A stretch of DNA of 64,000 bases from Calditrichota bacterium (GCA_008501765.1 QQUE01000007.1:918186-982185); one strand, 5' to 3'. Shown: positions 8,636-18,749, counted from the stretch's first letter. Notes: generated by a model from the letters alone, not told the origin. Numbers and translations: made by a program.

Positions 8636-11413
8636 CTAAATCTGATCAATTAAATTTTTAAGTTTGTCTATCGGGTTTTCACCCAGATTTAGAGTGATTA
8701 CATACCTGCCGTTCGCGCTTAATGCCTGGCGATCACCCATTGCCTGTGCTGTTTTCAGCACCTGAAATGACATGGAAGCCGTGTCACTACCAACATCATC
8801 CGGGATTGCAGCATCGTGCCGGGCAGAGGAAGTCAACTGAATAAATAAACCATGCCCCTCATCCCCTTTGTGAAGCTGCCCCGTGGAGTGCAGAAACCGG
8901 GGGCCATACCCAATCGTTGTTGCCAGTTTCTGTGAATCACGTATTGTACTGGCAAACACCTTTAATAGCGAATCCATTTCGTTCGTTGGGGTCACATATG
9001 CATGTACAGCGACATAACTTTGTTTCGGTGTTTTTTGAGCATGGGAGAAAAACTCCTGCAACAATTCTTTCAGAGTTACCGCGCCGGAATCGGCAAAAAC
9101 AGCAATCCCGTCTTCTTCAAAAACAGGCGCCGGATCTGGCAATTCTCCCTTTTCGAGATATTCTGCGACAATTTTTTTGGCGCTGTCCTTCGCCGCCTCG
9201 ACATTCGGTTGGTCAAAAGGATTGACCCCCAAACTTCGGCAGGCTATGGCCGTGGCCACCTCCCAGCGAAAAAATTCAGCCCCAAGTTCATCAATATTTT
9301 TTAAATTGAATTGCACGACTGGATGCCCGGCCTCGATTAGTGCATTGACTTCTGCATCCACAGATTTGTCACTGGATAATTTAAGGTATATAAAAAGCCG
9401 ATCATTCGAATAAACGGCCAGTTCTCCGATGGTTTCAGTCGTGACAGGTAAAATACCATTATATTCTTTGCCAGAACTTTCAGCAACCAACTGCTCAATC
9501 CAAGCGCCTATCGGCTGCAGGGTTTCGGTTGTTATCAAAGTTACTTTATCCCGCCCAGCCCTGGCCAGCTCACCCATTACGACACCAAGCCATACACCGG
9601 AGTTGTCTTCTCGGCTACGGCACTGCTCAGCCATGGATATGGTTTTATCCAATAAATTTTCTACATCGATACCGATCAAGGCCGCAGGTACGAGCCCGAA
9701 ATATGACAAGGCGGAAAATCGTCCACCGATATGTGGATTATTAAGGAATGTCCTGCGAAAACTATACCTGCCAGCCATATCTTCCAGGCTGCTGCCGCCG
9801 TCTGTTATTGCGACAAATTGCTGACCAGCTTTGTTGCCGGAGACCGCGTGAACTTTTTGATAAAAATACTTAAAAAAGGACAGCGTTTCGACGGTGCTAC
9901 CGGACTTGGTTGAGACGATGAAGAGTGTTTTTTCCAGGTCTATTTCCGCTTCCCTTGCCAGAACAGCGCCCGGATCTGTGCTGTCGAGAACAGCGAGATC
10001 AAGATACCCCTTTTTTACTCCGAAAATTTTGTGAAATACTTCCGGGGCCATGCTCGAACCGCCCATGCCAAACAAAAGAACGTTCGTAAATCCAGCTTGG
10101 CGGACTTCTTCGACAAATGAATTGATTTCTGGTAAATTATTTTGCATTTCCCACGGGCTGTCTAACCAATCGAGGCGATTGGTGATTTCGGTCGGGTCCG
10201 ATTTCCAGACAGTGTGATCTTTCGCCCAAAGACGGGCGAGGATATGATTTTCTTTCATTTCCGCAAATACGTCCGCGATGGTTAGTTCATGCGAACCAAG
10301 AGAAGCAAAATTGGGATTTAAATCGCTACTGAAATCTTTTTTTTTCTGCTCGATACTGCGCATTAACTCCTCAAATGCCTGGACAAATTGTGCGATGCCA
10401 TCGGTTTGTAATTTGGATGTTATTTCTGCAATATCAATATTCATGGCAGCCAAATCTTGCAACTGTTTTTGGGTGGTTTCCAGGTTTTGTTCAACTTTAT
10501 CCGCGACAGTTCCGTGATCGAGAAAGGCTTTCAAAGTTGTGGGTGGAACCGTATTCACAGTGCCATTTCCGATGAGTTCATCGACATACATAACATCAGA
10601 ATAATCTGGATTTTTTACGCCGGTACTCGCCCACAGCAGGCGCTGGGGTCTCGCCCCTTTTGCAGCTAATTTTTCCCAGCGCGCACCCGCGAATAATTCT
10701 TTATAAATGGAATAAGCCTCTTTGGCGTTTGCCACAGCTATTTTTCCGAGAAGCGTTGTATTGCCTTTTTCCGTTAAAAGTTTATCAACAACGCCATCCG
10801 TTCTGCTGACAAAATAGGAAGCCACCGAGGCAATCTTGCTGATATCTCCGCCGGCAGCATCCAATTTTTCCAGACCGTCGAGAAAGGCATTCACAACGTC
10901 GCGGTAGTTGGGGTTGGCAAAAATCAATGTAATATTCACATTAATTCCGCTCGCGATTAATTCTGTCACAGCGGGCAATCCCTCAGCTGCGGCCGGGACT
11001 TTAATCATCACATTTTCCCTGTCAACAGCGGCATAATAACGTTTTGCATCTGCGATGGTCCCGTTCGTATCATGGGCCAATGTAGGGCTAACTTCGAGGC
11101 TGACAAAGCCATCTTCGCCTTTACTCTTCTTATAAACAGAATCGAGAGCATCACAAGCATCACGGATATCCTGTATAACCAGCGCATCGTATATTTCCTG
11201 GGTCGATTTTCCGGCAATCACCAATTCTTTTATCGCTGCATCGTAAGTCTCACTGCCGGCGATTGCATTTTTGAATATCGCCGGATTTGAGGTCATGCCA
11301 CGCACACCATTTTTAATCAGTTTTTTTATCTCACCCGAAACAATCATATCCCGGTGAATATAATCATACCAAATCGACTGACCATGACTGAGTAATTGCT
11401 TTAAATTCGCCAC
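8636..11413 (-). CDS. tal-pgi: Bifunctional transaldolase / glucose-6-phosphate isomerase
   Basis: The 925-residue protein fuses two enzymes. Residues 1 to about 365 are transaldolase: GMTSNPAIFKNAI, LEVSPTLAHDT, and NVMIKVPAAAEG with the Schiff-base Lys138. Residues from about 400 to the end are phosphoglucose isomerase: LLFGMGGSSMAPEVFH, FIVSTKSGSTVET, and a C-terminal GDEGHGLFIQ. Transaldolase exchanges dihydroxyacetone units in the pentose phosphate pathway, and the isomerase interconverts glucose-6-P and fructose-6-P, so one polypeptide links the two pathways. The fusion is known in cyanobacteria, acidobacteria and several other phyla. The start is a GTG at 11413 preceded by AGGAG with 8 nt spacing. 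Length is close to known fusions (about 950). Confidence 0.95.
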   Translation of the reverse strand: MANLKQLLSHGQSIWYDYIHRDMIVSGEIKKLIKNGVRGMTSNPAIFKNAIAGSETYDAAIKELVIAGKSTQEIYDALVIQDIRDACDALDSVYKKSKGEDGFVSLEVSPTLAHDTNGTIADAKRYYAAVDRENVMIKVPAAAEGLPAVTELIASGINVNITLIFANPNYRDVVNAFLDGLEKLDAAGGDISKIASVASYFVSRTDGVVDKLLTEKGNTTLLGKIAVANAKEAYSIYKELFAGARWEKLAAKGARPQRLLWASTGVKNPDYSDVMYVDELIGNGTVNTVPPTTLKAFLDHGTVADKVEQNLETTQKQLQDLAAMNIDIAEITSKLQTDGIAQFVQAFEELMRSIEQKKKDFSSDLNPNFASLGSHELTIADVFAEMKENHILARLWAKDHTVWKSDPTEITNRLDWLDSPWEMQNNLPEINSFVEEVRQAGFTNVLLFGMGGSSMAPEVFHKIFGVKKGYLDLAVLDSTDPGAVLAREAEIDLEKTLFIVSTKSGSTVETLSFFKYFYQKVHAVSGNKAGQQFVAITDGGSSLEDMAGRYSFRRTFLNNPHIGGRFSALSYFGLVPAALIGIDVENLLDKTISMAEQCRSREDNSGVWLGVVMGELARAGRDKVTLITTETLQPIGAWIEQLVAESSGKEYNGILPVTTETIGELAVYSNDRLFIYLKLSSDKSVDAEVNALIEAGHPVVQFNLKNIDELGAEFFRWEVATAIACRSLGVNPFDQPNVEAAKDSAKKIVAEYLEKGELPDPAPVFEEDGIAVFADSGAVTLKELLQEFFSHAQKTPKQSYVAVHAYVTPTNEMDSLLKVFASTIRDSQKLATTIGYGPRFLHSTGQLHKGDEGHGLFIQLTSSARHDAAIPDDVGSDTASMSFQVLKTAQAMGDRQALSANGRYVITLNLGENPIDKLKNLIDQI

Positions 11414-11642
11414 TTTTTATTCTCCTGATTCCCTGATTTTTATGTGGTAGTCTTCCATGTATTTTTAATCTGAATAGCGGATATAATAATAATTTTTGAT
11501 CTGTAAACCAACGCCTAATCCTTGAAAGATTAGAATTATCTGTAACTGAAATTACACAGCGGTTGGTAAATCAAACTGAAGTCTAATTTATCACTCTGAA
11601 AGAACCATGTATCCTTGATTTATATAAACCGAGATACCCCAT

Positions 11643-12578
11643 TTAAAGAAAGGACCAGGCAATAAACACGATATAGCCAATCAAGAGAAAACCTCCGGTC
11701 GATGTCTGCAATCGACCGGACAATTTGAAAAGTGGATAAAGCATGAGAGTCATCAAAAATTGTACTGCCAACTGCATTCCCATGGCTGCATTTATCTCAC
11801 GAATGGCGGCGACACCGCCGAGGACGATCAACGTATTGATTATATTGCTACCGATGACGTTACCCACGCCAATTTCAAATTGGCCCTTAGAGATACTCGC
11901 AACGGCGGCTGCCAGTTCCGGCAAAGATGTCCCTATAGCGATTATTGTGAGGCCAATAACCGCATCGCTGACACCGAGCCATTCCATAATTGGGATGGAA
12001 TGATCCACAATCAGCCAGTTTGAACTGCCAATGAGCAGGCCCAGACCAAAAACGATATAGAGAATATTTTTAGCCCATACACGCTTCCGCACATTATTTT
12101 TTACCGGCTGCGCGCGTTGTTCATTAATTGCCCGGTGTAAGATATGCCAGAAAAAGAACACACCACCCAGCAAAAGGAAACAGCCTTCCCATTGTGTGAC
12201 TTTCTCATCACCGGCAATAAACATTAAAAGGACGGTCACAATACCGAGAATAACCAAATCGTGTTTTATAATTTTTCGTTCTACGGCCAAAGGTGCCATC
12301 AAGGCAGAAATACCAAGAATAAGCCCGATATTTGCGATATTGCTACCGATGACATTGCCGATGGACATCCCATCCATATCCTCGGTAATAACCGCAACAA
12401 GGCTGACCACAAACTCCGGCGCAGAAGTGCCGAGTGCAACAACGGTGAGTCCAACAAGCAAAGGCCGGACACCCAGATTTGCCGCCACCTGCGATGAACC
12501 ATCAACCAGCCATTGGGCACCAATATTTAACAAGACAATGCCAATTACAACAAGGCCGATATCAACTGTTATATCCAT
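11643..12578 (-). CDS. Na+/Ca2+ exchanger family protein (CaCA, YrbG type)
   Basis: The 311-residue inner-membrane protein has the two inverted alpha repeats of CaCA antiporters. Repeat 1 reads GTSAPEFVVSL and GNVIGSNIANIGLILG; repeat 2 reads GTSLPELAAAVAS and GNVIGSNIINTLIVLGG. The acidic residues in the two GTSxPE motifs bind the cation. About ten hydrophobic segments can be seen, with a hydrophilic loop around residues 150-170. Length matches the YrbG group. It likely exports Ca2+ in exchange for Na+ or H+; ion preference is not visible. No operon partner is evident. Confidence 0.92.
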   Translation of the reverse strand: MDITVDIGLVVIGIVLLNIGAQWLVDGSSQVAANLGVRPLLVGLTVVALGTSAPEFVVSLVAVITEDMDGMSIGNVIGSNIANIGLILGISALMAPLAVERKIIKHDLVILGIVTVLLMFIAGDEKVTQWEGCFLLLGGVFFFWHILHRAINEQRAQPVKNNVRKRVWAKNILYIVFGLGLLIGSSNWLIVDHSIPIMEWLGVSDAVIGLTIIAIGTSLPELAAAVASISKGQFEIGVGNVIGSNIINTLIVLGGVAAIREINAAMGMQLAVQFLMTLMLYPLFKLSGRLQTSTGGFLLIGYIVFIAWSFL

Positions 12579-12786
12579 TTATTTTCCAGCAAGTTAGAAG
12601 AAGCGTCTATGAAAATTGGTATCGGCGCAACAAAAAACAGAGGTGTTTTTTTGTCAGGAAACGGTTACCAATTCAGGGCAATTTTAAGTCCAACAATTTA
12701 CATTTAAAACAATTAAAAACAACTATAAAGTCAGATAAAATATGCCGGATTCCAATACCGCGATTCCCCAAATAGTAGAATCTGGA

Positions 12787-14226
12787 CTATTTCCCTGCCC
12801 GTTTTTGCGATTTGTATAGGATTATCCATAAACAAAGAATTGCCCCCATTGCAAAAACACCTGAAAAGCCATAGAAATTCGTACCAATTTCCCGGAATAA
12901 GTTTGGTGCCAACAGGGGTAGAATCCGTCCTGCAATCGCTATATTTATCATTATAAATGCGAAGGTGACAAGCTCTGGTTTATAAATCCATTTTACCCCC
13001 ATAAATGCCGGGATCATTCGTGGCGCCATGCCGAGAATCAGGTTTGTTATAAATCCCAACAAATAGGCATGGCGGATAAGATCATCACTTATAATTTTAT
13101 AAGCATAAAATATTGTAAAAAATTCATTTACAATCTGACAGATCACACCCAAAACAAGCCATATAAAAGCTGCGTATATTAACAATTCAAAGCGGCCATA
13201 TTCGCCATAATCCGGCATACCAGGCCGTGTGGGTCTCCGGGTTTCAGAAAAGACAGCCTCCTGTTTTTGCAACCACGATTTTTGCAACCGGGTGATAATA
13301 TCCAGTTTCCAAACAAGCCACAAAACAATAAAATTCCTGACTACCACCCCAATTGCTGATATGTTTTCAGCCACATTCGAATTTTCAAGTTGCGCGATTG
13401 GAATTTGTGGAATGAGATAAACCAGCACGGAGATCAAATAAATGAAGGCGAGTTGACGAACTGGCCAATCAGCGGCCGGCAAACGAAAATACAGCGGGAA
13501 AGTACGAATTGCAAAAGAGAAACTGATGGGAAAGAGAACAAAAGCAAGAAATATTTCGATAGCAAATTCGTTCCACATCCTATCCAATAATATGGATTGT
13601 GTTACAATCAATTGTGCCATCAAAATAAAATTGAGCACCGCGTAAATAAACCAGCCGGCAAGCACCATCATAAGAAATGGAGCAACCGGCGGTAGAGCTG
13701 GTCGTCGCATTTTAATTTTTGCAACGGTCATAATTCGAAACAGGGTGCGAATGTAGTAGAGAATCCCGGTCAAAAACAAGGCTGCGGACAGGAATAAAAT
13801 CCACAATCCAATTTTAAAATATATGCCGCTGCAATAGGGTAGAAAAAAACTTCCGGTATAGCGGAGAATCAAGCTCAGAATGACGAGAACTAAAATTATG
13901 GAAGGCGCCTTTTTATTTTCCAGTGGTATGCCGGCAAATCGGGGTATAAAATGCAGGCTGATTGGAATAATAAAACAGCCTGTCCAGCCAACCAATTGCA
14001 GATGGCCGTGCAGTTGAGTATAAGCGAATTGGAATTCTATAAAATTGCGTTCAAATGCAGTTCCGGCTACGGAAAGTGCCCCCAGTGCAAGCCCGCCAAA
14101 AAGCGTAAAAAACAAGCCCCACCATATAAATCGAATTTCGAAAGCCGTGTGACCAACACCAGGCTTCGATGCAGAAATTATCTTTTCAATTTGTGGGGGT
14201 CCGGATTTATCAGCCATGTTTCGCAT
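12787..14226 (-). CDS. NnrS-like polytopic membrane protein
   Basis: This 479-residue protein has about twelve hydrophobic segments and resembles the NnrS family, linked to nitric-oxide stress in proteobacteria. Histidines expected in NnrS/heme-copper-oxidase-like folds are visible: TQLHGHLQLVGW (about residues 69-80), ISLHFIPRFAG, and RHAYLLGFITNLILGMAPRM, which parallels the NnrS pattern HxxxxGxxxxxxxGMxxR. The N-terminal 30 residues are soluble. The next gene in the same direction upstream is a radical SAM protein, and an Rrf2 regulator lies beyond that, so nitrosative control is possible but not shown. Two in-frame ATGs (14226 and 14217) are near; the first is kept. Assignment is by motif resemblance only. 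Confidence 0.6.
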   Translation of the reverse strand: MRNMADKSGPPQIEKIISASKPGVGHTAFEIRFIWWGLFFTLFGGLALGALSVAGTAFERNFIEFQFAYTQLHGHLQLVGWTGCFIIPISLHFIPRFAGIPLENKKAPSIILVLVILSLILRYTGSFFLPYCSGIYFKIGLWILFLSAALFLTGILYYIRTLFRIMTVAKIKMRRPALPPVAPFLMMVLAGWFIYAVLNFILMAQLIVTQSILLDRMWNEFAIEIFLAFVLFPISFSFAIRTFPLYFRLPAADWPVRQLAFIYLISVLVYLIPQIPIAQLENSNVAENISAIGVVVRNFIVLWLVWKLDIITRLQKSWLQKQEAVFSETRRPTRPGMPDYGEYGRFELLIYAAFIWLVLGVICQIVNEFFTIFYAYKIISDDLIRHAYLLGFITNLILGMAPRMIPAFMGVKWIYKPELVTFAFIMINIAIAGRILPLLAPNLFREIGTNFYGFSGVFAMGAILCLWIILYKSQKRAGK

Positions 14227-14256
14227 CTTAAATTGAGTTTTGATATTGGGTCAGGT

Positions 14257-15171
14257 TTATTGATTTTTACTAAGGTATTTGGATCCTTGCCGCACGTTAT
14301 TGGCATCAAAATAATTGTGAATCAGATTAAGCGAATGCCGTTTATTTAAACTCCATTGTGGGGCAATCAACCCACTATCTTCACGGCATTCTGCAATGAT
14401 CCGGTGAATATATTGCTCGGGATGCAATCGCATAATAAACTCGGAGAGCACTTCAGCATAAGAATCCAGGTCAAATGTAGGCACTTCTCCCCTTCTAAAT
14501 TGGTGGGCCATGACAGTTTTATCGATGACCATTAACTGGTGAATTTTAACACCATGAATAGGCAAATCAGCGATTACCTGTGCTGTTTTATACATATCTT
14601 CCCGTGTTTCACCGGGCAAACCCAAAACAACATGAACAACATTTTCAGCACCCAGACGATAAAGCCTTTGAAATACCTCGTAGCAGTCTTCTGCCGTGTG
14701 TTGTCGGTTAATTTGCCGCAAAGATTTATTATGGCTGGTCTGCATGCCCAACTCGACACTTAAAAATGTCCGGTCAGCAAGCTCATCCATATAGGCGAAG
14801 GTCTCTTCAGTAAAACAATCCGGTCGTGTTCCCAAAGCCAAACCAAAAATTTTCGGATGGGCTAAAACTGGTTCGTAAATTTGTTTAAGTTTTGCGACGG
14901 GGGCATAAGTATTGGAAAAAGGCTGGAAATAGGCAATGAATTTGTTAAAACGATAGGTCGCGCGTGCTATCCCTTTCGTAAGCTGCAGCAGGATATTGTC
15001 ATTGCTAATTGCCACCGGGCTGAATGCTTCATTATCACAGTAGGTGCAACCGCCATAGGCTTTCGATCCATCGATATTTGGACAGGTAAAGCCACCATTC
15101 AAGGGAATTTTGAGAACAGGTTCGCCAAATTTATCTACGAGAAAATATTTATAAGCATTATAGGTACGCAT
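14257..15171 (-). CDS. TIGR01212-family radical SAM protein (YhcC-like)
   Basis: The 304-residue protein opens with the unusual cluster-binding motif of this family: FTCPNIDGSKAYGGCTYCDN, where the three cysteines (residues 30, 43 and 46) bind the [4Fe-4S] cluster that cleaves S-adenosylmethionine. Further family stretches are FQPFSNTYAPVAKLKQIYE, LGTRPDCFTEE, SVELGMQTSHNKSLRQINR, HVVLGLPGETREDM and HQLMVIDKTVMAHQF. The family resembles Elp3-like radical SAM proteins, and the E. coli relative YhcC has no firmly established reaction. Length is normal. No clear ribosome-binding site precedes the ATG at 15171. Confidence 0.92.
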   Translation of the reverse strand: MRTYNAYKYFLVDKFGEPVLKIPLNGGFTCPNIDGSKAYGGCTYCDNEAFSPVAISNDNILLQLTKGIARATYRFNKFIAYFQPFSNTYAPVAKLKQIYEPVLAHPKIFGLALGTRPDCFTEETFAYMDELADRTFLSVELGMQTSHNKSLRQINRQHTAEDCYEVFQRLYRLGAENVVHVVLGLPGETREDMYKTAQVIADLPIHGVKIHQLMVIDKTVMAHQFRRGEVPTFDLDSYAEVLSEFIMRLHPEQYIHRIIAECREDSGLIAPQWSLNKRHSLNLIHNYFDANNVRQGSKYLSKNQ

Positions 15172-15547
15172 ATTTTTGTACAGGTGCTATGGATCATAAA
15201 AAATGCTAAACGCAGTTCACCAAACGATATGGCAATCATAAAGTATATGCGGGTTGACCAAATTTTATCAATATTCAGCCTGGATTGGACGTCAAATTAT
15301 GCTGGGTGTTTCCAACTGAAATATGGATCATTAAATGAATCTATCAAATAAAGGATTCCTGTTATTATTGCAAGCTTTTTCTTATTACTCGATATTTTTT
15401 CTTTTTAGGATTGCATAAATTAATTATAATAAAAGGCATAATTTCCAAACAGACAAAAGCAGCTTTATTTCTCCTTGCAAAACATCAAAAAAATAAATAT
15501 CTTTTATTATTGAATTAAATATAACGTGCCTGATTGACGGAGATGCA

Positions 15548-16033
15548 GTGATACTTTCAAAAGCCAGTGAATATGCCATACGAGCTGTAATTTATATCGC
15601 CCTTGTCGAACGCAAAGGATACACCCCAATCCGTGAAATTTCAAATGCTCTTGATATTTCATTTCACTTTCTAACAAAAATTTTTCAGATTCTTACAGAA
15701 AAAAACTATCTTGCCTCGTATCGTGGCCCCCGTGGCGGAATTTTACTCGCGAAACCATCAAGTGAGATAACTTTGTTTGACATCGTCGTTGCGGTTGATG
15801 ATGACAAACTTTTTGAAGAGTGCGCCATCGGCCTTTCCGGGTGCGGCGAAGATACTCCCTGCCCAATTCATGACCGGTGGGGCCCGATCCGGGATGATAT
15901 CAAAAATAAATTGATGAATGCAACCATCGACATTCTCGTCACAAAAATGAAGGATGATGAGCTTCGATTGGCTGATAATAACGACCATGTCAACAATTGG
16001 TTTAAGGCGCTTAAAGTTATTAGAAATGAATAA
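15548..16033 (+). CDS. Rrf2-family transcriptional regulator with Fe-S cysteines
   Basis: The 161-residue protein has an N-terminal winged helix (residues 1-65; SKASEYAIRAVIYIAL, SFHFLTKIFQILTEKNYLAS, RGPRGGILLAKP) and then a cysteine loop with Cys92, Cys99 and Cys105 (spacing C-x6-C-x5-C, followed by PIHDRW). Rrf2 proteins such as IscR, NsrR and RirA bind an Fe-S cluster there and use it to sense iron, oxygen or NO. The start is a GTG at 15548 with GGAGA at 15539-15543. It is divergent from the radical SAM gene and 311 bp upstream of a co-directional exported protein. Its targets are unknown; the two flanking genes are natural candidates. Confidence 0.92.
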   Translation: MILSKASEYAIRAVIYIALVERKGYTPIREISNALDISFHFLTKIFQILTEKNYLASYRGPRGGILLAKPSSEITLFDIVVAVDDDKLFEECAIGLSGCGEDTPCPIHDRWGPIRDDIKNKLMNATIDILVTKMKDDELRLADNNDHVNNWFKALKVIRNE

Positions 16034-16344
16034 TTAAATTGGCCTGGAACTGGGCGAACAACAAATTCATCATCCAAAATTTAGCACCATACAAAAATTT
16101 GGTTGATTCGTCCACTTTCTGTATCCATGAATTAAAATCCTTGCCTGTCCCCAAATCCTGCAATTGCAGAGAATGTGCATGTACGGGGCTCCCTCAAACC
16201 AGGTAAACGCGCCCGTAGCAGAATAACACACCCATCCTGAAAATCCAATCTCCCGATAGAACAATTGCGCCTTAAATCAAGTTTGGAACTGTTGTTGCGA
16301 GTGCTTCCCCAATAGGCACGCAAACAAGTAAAACAGGAGGACGC

Positions 16345-16914
16345 ATGCAAAAAAACAATCCGAATAAAAAATCACAGTTCTGGAGCTTTTTTGCAGCCAC
16401 ATTAGCCATATGTTTTATATTCAGTGGTTCTTTTACGCTTCAAGGGGACAACCGGCTTCAGTTCCCAAAGATCGATACGAAGAGTTTGGTTTGCGATTTC
16501 AAGCAGAGCTCCTGTTCCAATTGTGGAATGGAATTTATTCTTTTCCATTCTTCCGATATCAAGGATGGCGTGACTTTTCAATATACATTCGATCCCTCAT
16601 TTTTCGCTGAGAACAATGACCTTTTTTTTATAGAAAATATACTGTGTCAACCAGAAAATGGTGAGCCATCTTTTTTTTCAGTGCGCAATATTCAAGTAAG
16701 CGCAGCCCATTTGCGGGTGAACAATAAGTTCACAAGCCAACATTTTCCCCTGAAAATTGCCGCAGGAAATTACATAATTTCCCTCAGTTTGCAAACAACG
16801 CAAACCGGAAAATCCTGGCATCACACATATTCAGTTTCGATCGATAAAAACAATGAGGTAAAGTTAAATCAAATTAAATTACCTGTGATTAAAAATTCAT
16901 TTTACAGGGTGTAA
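16345..16914 (+). CDS. Small exported protein of unknown function with clustered cysteines
   Basis: No family is recognised. The 189-residue product has a basic N-terminus (MQKNNPNKKSQF) and a hydrophobic stretch (FAATLAICFIFSGSF), so it is probably exported or anchored by an uncleaved signal. Just after it come four cysteine positions including VCDFKQSSCSNCGMEF (about residues 49-64), which could bind metal or form disulphides; one more Cys occurs near residue 105. The rest looks beta-rich. AGGAGG at 16336-16341, directly upstream of the ATG at 16345, is among the strongest ribosome-binding sites in the window. It follows the Rrf2 gene in the same direction and may be its target, but this is inference. 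Confidence 0.7.
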   Translation: MQKNNPNKKSQFWSFFAATLAICFIFSGSFTLQGDNRLQFPKIDTKSLVCDFKQSSCSNCGMEFILFHSSDIKDGVTFQYTFDPSFFAENNDLFFIENILCQPENGEPSFFSVRNIQVSAAHLRVNNKFTSQHFPLKIAAGNYIISLSLQTTQTGKSWHHTYSVSIDKNNEVKLNQIKLPVIKNSFYRV

Positions 16915-17418
16915 ATCATCCATAAAAGATGCTTTTCTCCTCAGTGTTTTTATTGCTGGCGTGCAATTAATTTTACTCGTTTTAAAAAATTTTCTTTTTT
17001 TTTAGATAGCTGGAATTAAATTGCTCACAATTTTGTATCTAATTGCAATGGTCATACAGCGACTCAAGAAAACAAATCCAATTTATTAATCACCCTTGAA
17101 TATTTTCCCGGCAATCCCCCGGCATTCCAGAACAAAATTCCAATAATCTCATAAACAGAAATGGCGTTAAGTCGAATAATTGCTTCGAATTTTAAAAATG
17201 AAACAAGACTTTCATTTTATATATAGAATATTTACACTACCGATATAGTTACTATACCAGAAATTGTTCTCACAATTCACACTCAAATTTAAAATAAACT
17301 CACTATTTTTATTTTAGGGCTCGAATTTTCTTGCAGTTTCAAAAAAATTGACATACTATTATATCTTTTGTTAATTTTTTTAGCTGTTCACTCAATCAAA
17401 CAATAAATTAAATGACTT
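16915..17418. other. AT-rich spacer upstream of rho
   Basis: This 504-bp stretch has no coding frame I can support. It is strongly AT-rich with many A and T runs. TTGACA occurs at 17348-17353 but no matching -10 box lies at 16-18 bp, so I do not call a promoter. No terminator with a solid stem was seen. The length leaves room for a rho leader region, which in other bacteria is involved in autoregulation. Confidence 0.4.
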
Positions 17419-18522
17419 ATGGATGACGTTCGTAACGGTATTTTAGAGCTTTCAACCAAGGGATATGGTTTTTTGCGGCAAGCTGACAAAAACTTCCTGC
17501 CTCAGGTTGATGATGTTTTCATCGCTCCCCCTCTTATTCAAAAATTCAGACTAAAAGACGGTGCAGATCTCGAAGTTAAGGTCGTACCAGATCGCAAAGA
17601 CCCACGTAAAAGCCGGGCTATTTTTATTGAGTCCATTCAGGGTATTCCCCCAACAGAATGGTCGAACAATAACAACTTTGAATCACTGCCGGTTATAATG
17701 CCCGAAAAACCAATGTGGCTCGAATCCAAACCCAACAACCTAACCCAAAGGATAATCGATCTGTTTGCTCCCATTGGCGAAGGACAACGGTGTTTGATCG
17801 TCGCGCCACCACGCTCAGGTAAAACAACGGTATTATTCGATATCGCAGAGGCGATTTCTTCCAAGCATTCCGATAAAAAGCTCATCGCCCTGCTCCTCGA
17901 TGAACGACCGGAAGAAGTAACTGAGTTCAGACGCAATGTCAAAGGCACAATTTTAGCCAGCAGTTTTGACCGCGATGTGGAAAATCATTTGCGGTTAACC
18001 CGCCTGACTCTCGAATACATGAAACGGAATGTCGAAGCTGGAAAAGATGTCGTTTTGCTTGTTGATTCACTAACACGAGCTGGCCGTGCTTTTAATGTCG
18101 GGCAGGAAAGCAGTGGCCGGCTTATGACGGGTGGTCTTGATGCCCGTGCACTCGAAGTGCCGAAAAAGCTGTTTGGGGCCGCACGAAAAATTGAAAATGG
18201 CGGTTCACTAACCATCATTGCGACAGTTCTCGTAGACACTGGCTCCCGCATGGATGAGTTTATTTTTCAGGAATTTAAGGGAACTGGTAATATGGAGCTG
18301 GTTCTCGACCGGTCTCTTGCTGATGAGCGCATTTTCCCCGCCATCGATATTAAAGAAAGTAGTACACGCAAGGAAGAAAAACTCTTTGGTGAAAACACGG
18401 CCATGGCGCAATCTTTGAGACGTTCGTTACACTCAGCAACCCCCAAAGAAGCAACCAAACATGCCATCGCCCTGATGAAAAAATTCAAAACAAACGAGGA
18501 AGTCCTCAAGCAATTCAAATAG
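17419..18522 (+). CDS. rho: Transcription termination factor Rho, short form
   Basis: The 367-residue protein is Rho, the hexameric RNA-dependent ATPase that pulls RNA polymerase off transcripts. The RNA-binding cold-shock domain occupies residues 3-75 with the RNP motif GYGFLR. The motor has Walker A VAPPRSGKTT (about 128-137), Walker B VVLLVDSLTRAGRA (about 210-223), the Q-loop region SSGRLMTGGLDARALE, and the R-loop segment EFKGTGNMEL. It begins directly at the cold-shock domain, so the N-terminal helix bundle of E. coli Rho (419 residues) is missing. Whether it is the sole rho or a paralogue cannot be told here. The ATG at 17419 has no clear ribosome-binding site. A weak 7-bp inverted repeat (18531-18537 with 18558-18564) follows the stop. 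Confidence 0.95.
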   Translation: MDDVRNGILELSTKGYGFLRQADKNFLPQVDDVFIAPPLIQKFRLKDGADLEVKVVPDRKDPRKSRAIFIESIQGIPPTEWSNNNNFESLPVIMPEKPMWLESKPNNLTQRIIDLFAPIGEGQRCLIVAPPRSGKTTVLFDIAEAISSKHSDKKLIALLLDERPEEVTEFRRNVKGTILASSFDRDVENHLRLTRLTLEYMKRNVEAGKDVVLLVDSLTRAGRAFNVGQESSGRLMTGGLDARALEVPKKLFGAARKIENGGSLTIIATVLVDTGSRMDEFIFQEFKGTGNMELVLDRSLADERIFPAIDIKESSTRKEEKLFGENTAMAQSLRRSLHSATPKEATKHAIALMKKFKTNEEVLKQFK

Positions 18523-18749
18523 TTTTCTCTGCTGTATTTATTAAATTTTTTCTTGTTATACAGCCAAAATCTCCGCATTCTCCCCATCGAATTACCTGAT
18601 AGATGATAATAAGTCATAGAAGGACGCAAACCAATTTTTACGATTTCCTGGCCTCATAAATCTGCTTTTTTTCTTGCACAAAAGCGTAAATTGCCTTTTA
18701 TTAAACTCAAATAGAATAACCATTTAATTTGATATTCAGGAGTTTTTCA

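Noticed and set aside
17348-17376. TTGACA as a possible rho promoter -35 box
   Set aside because: No -10 hexamer with acceptable match at 16-18 bp; in an AT-rich spacer a single hexamer is weak evidence.
18531-18564. Hairpin after rho considered as a terminator
   Set aside because: The 7-bp stem is AT-rich with a 20-nt loop and is not followed by a T-run.
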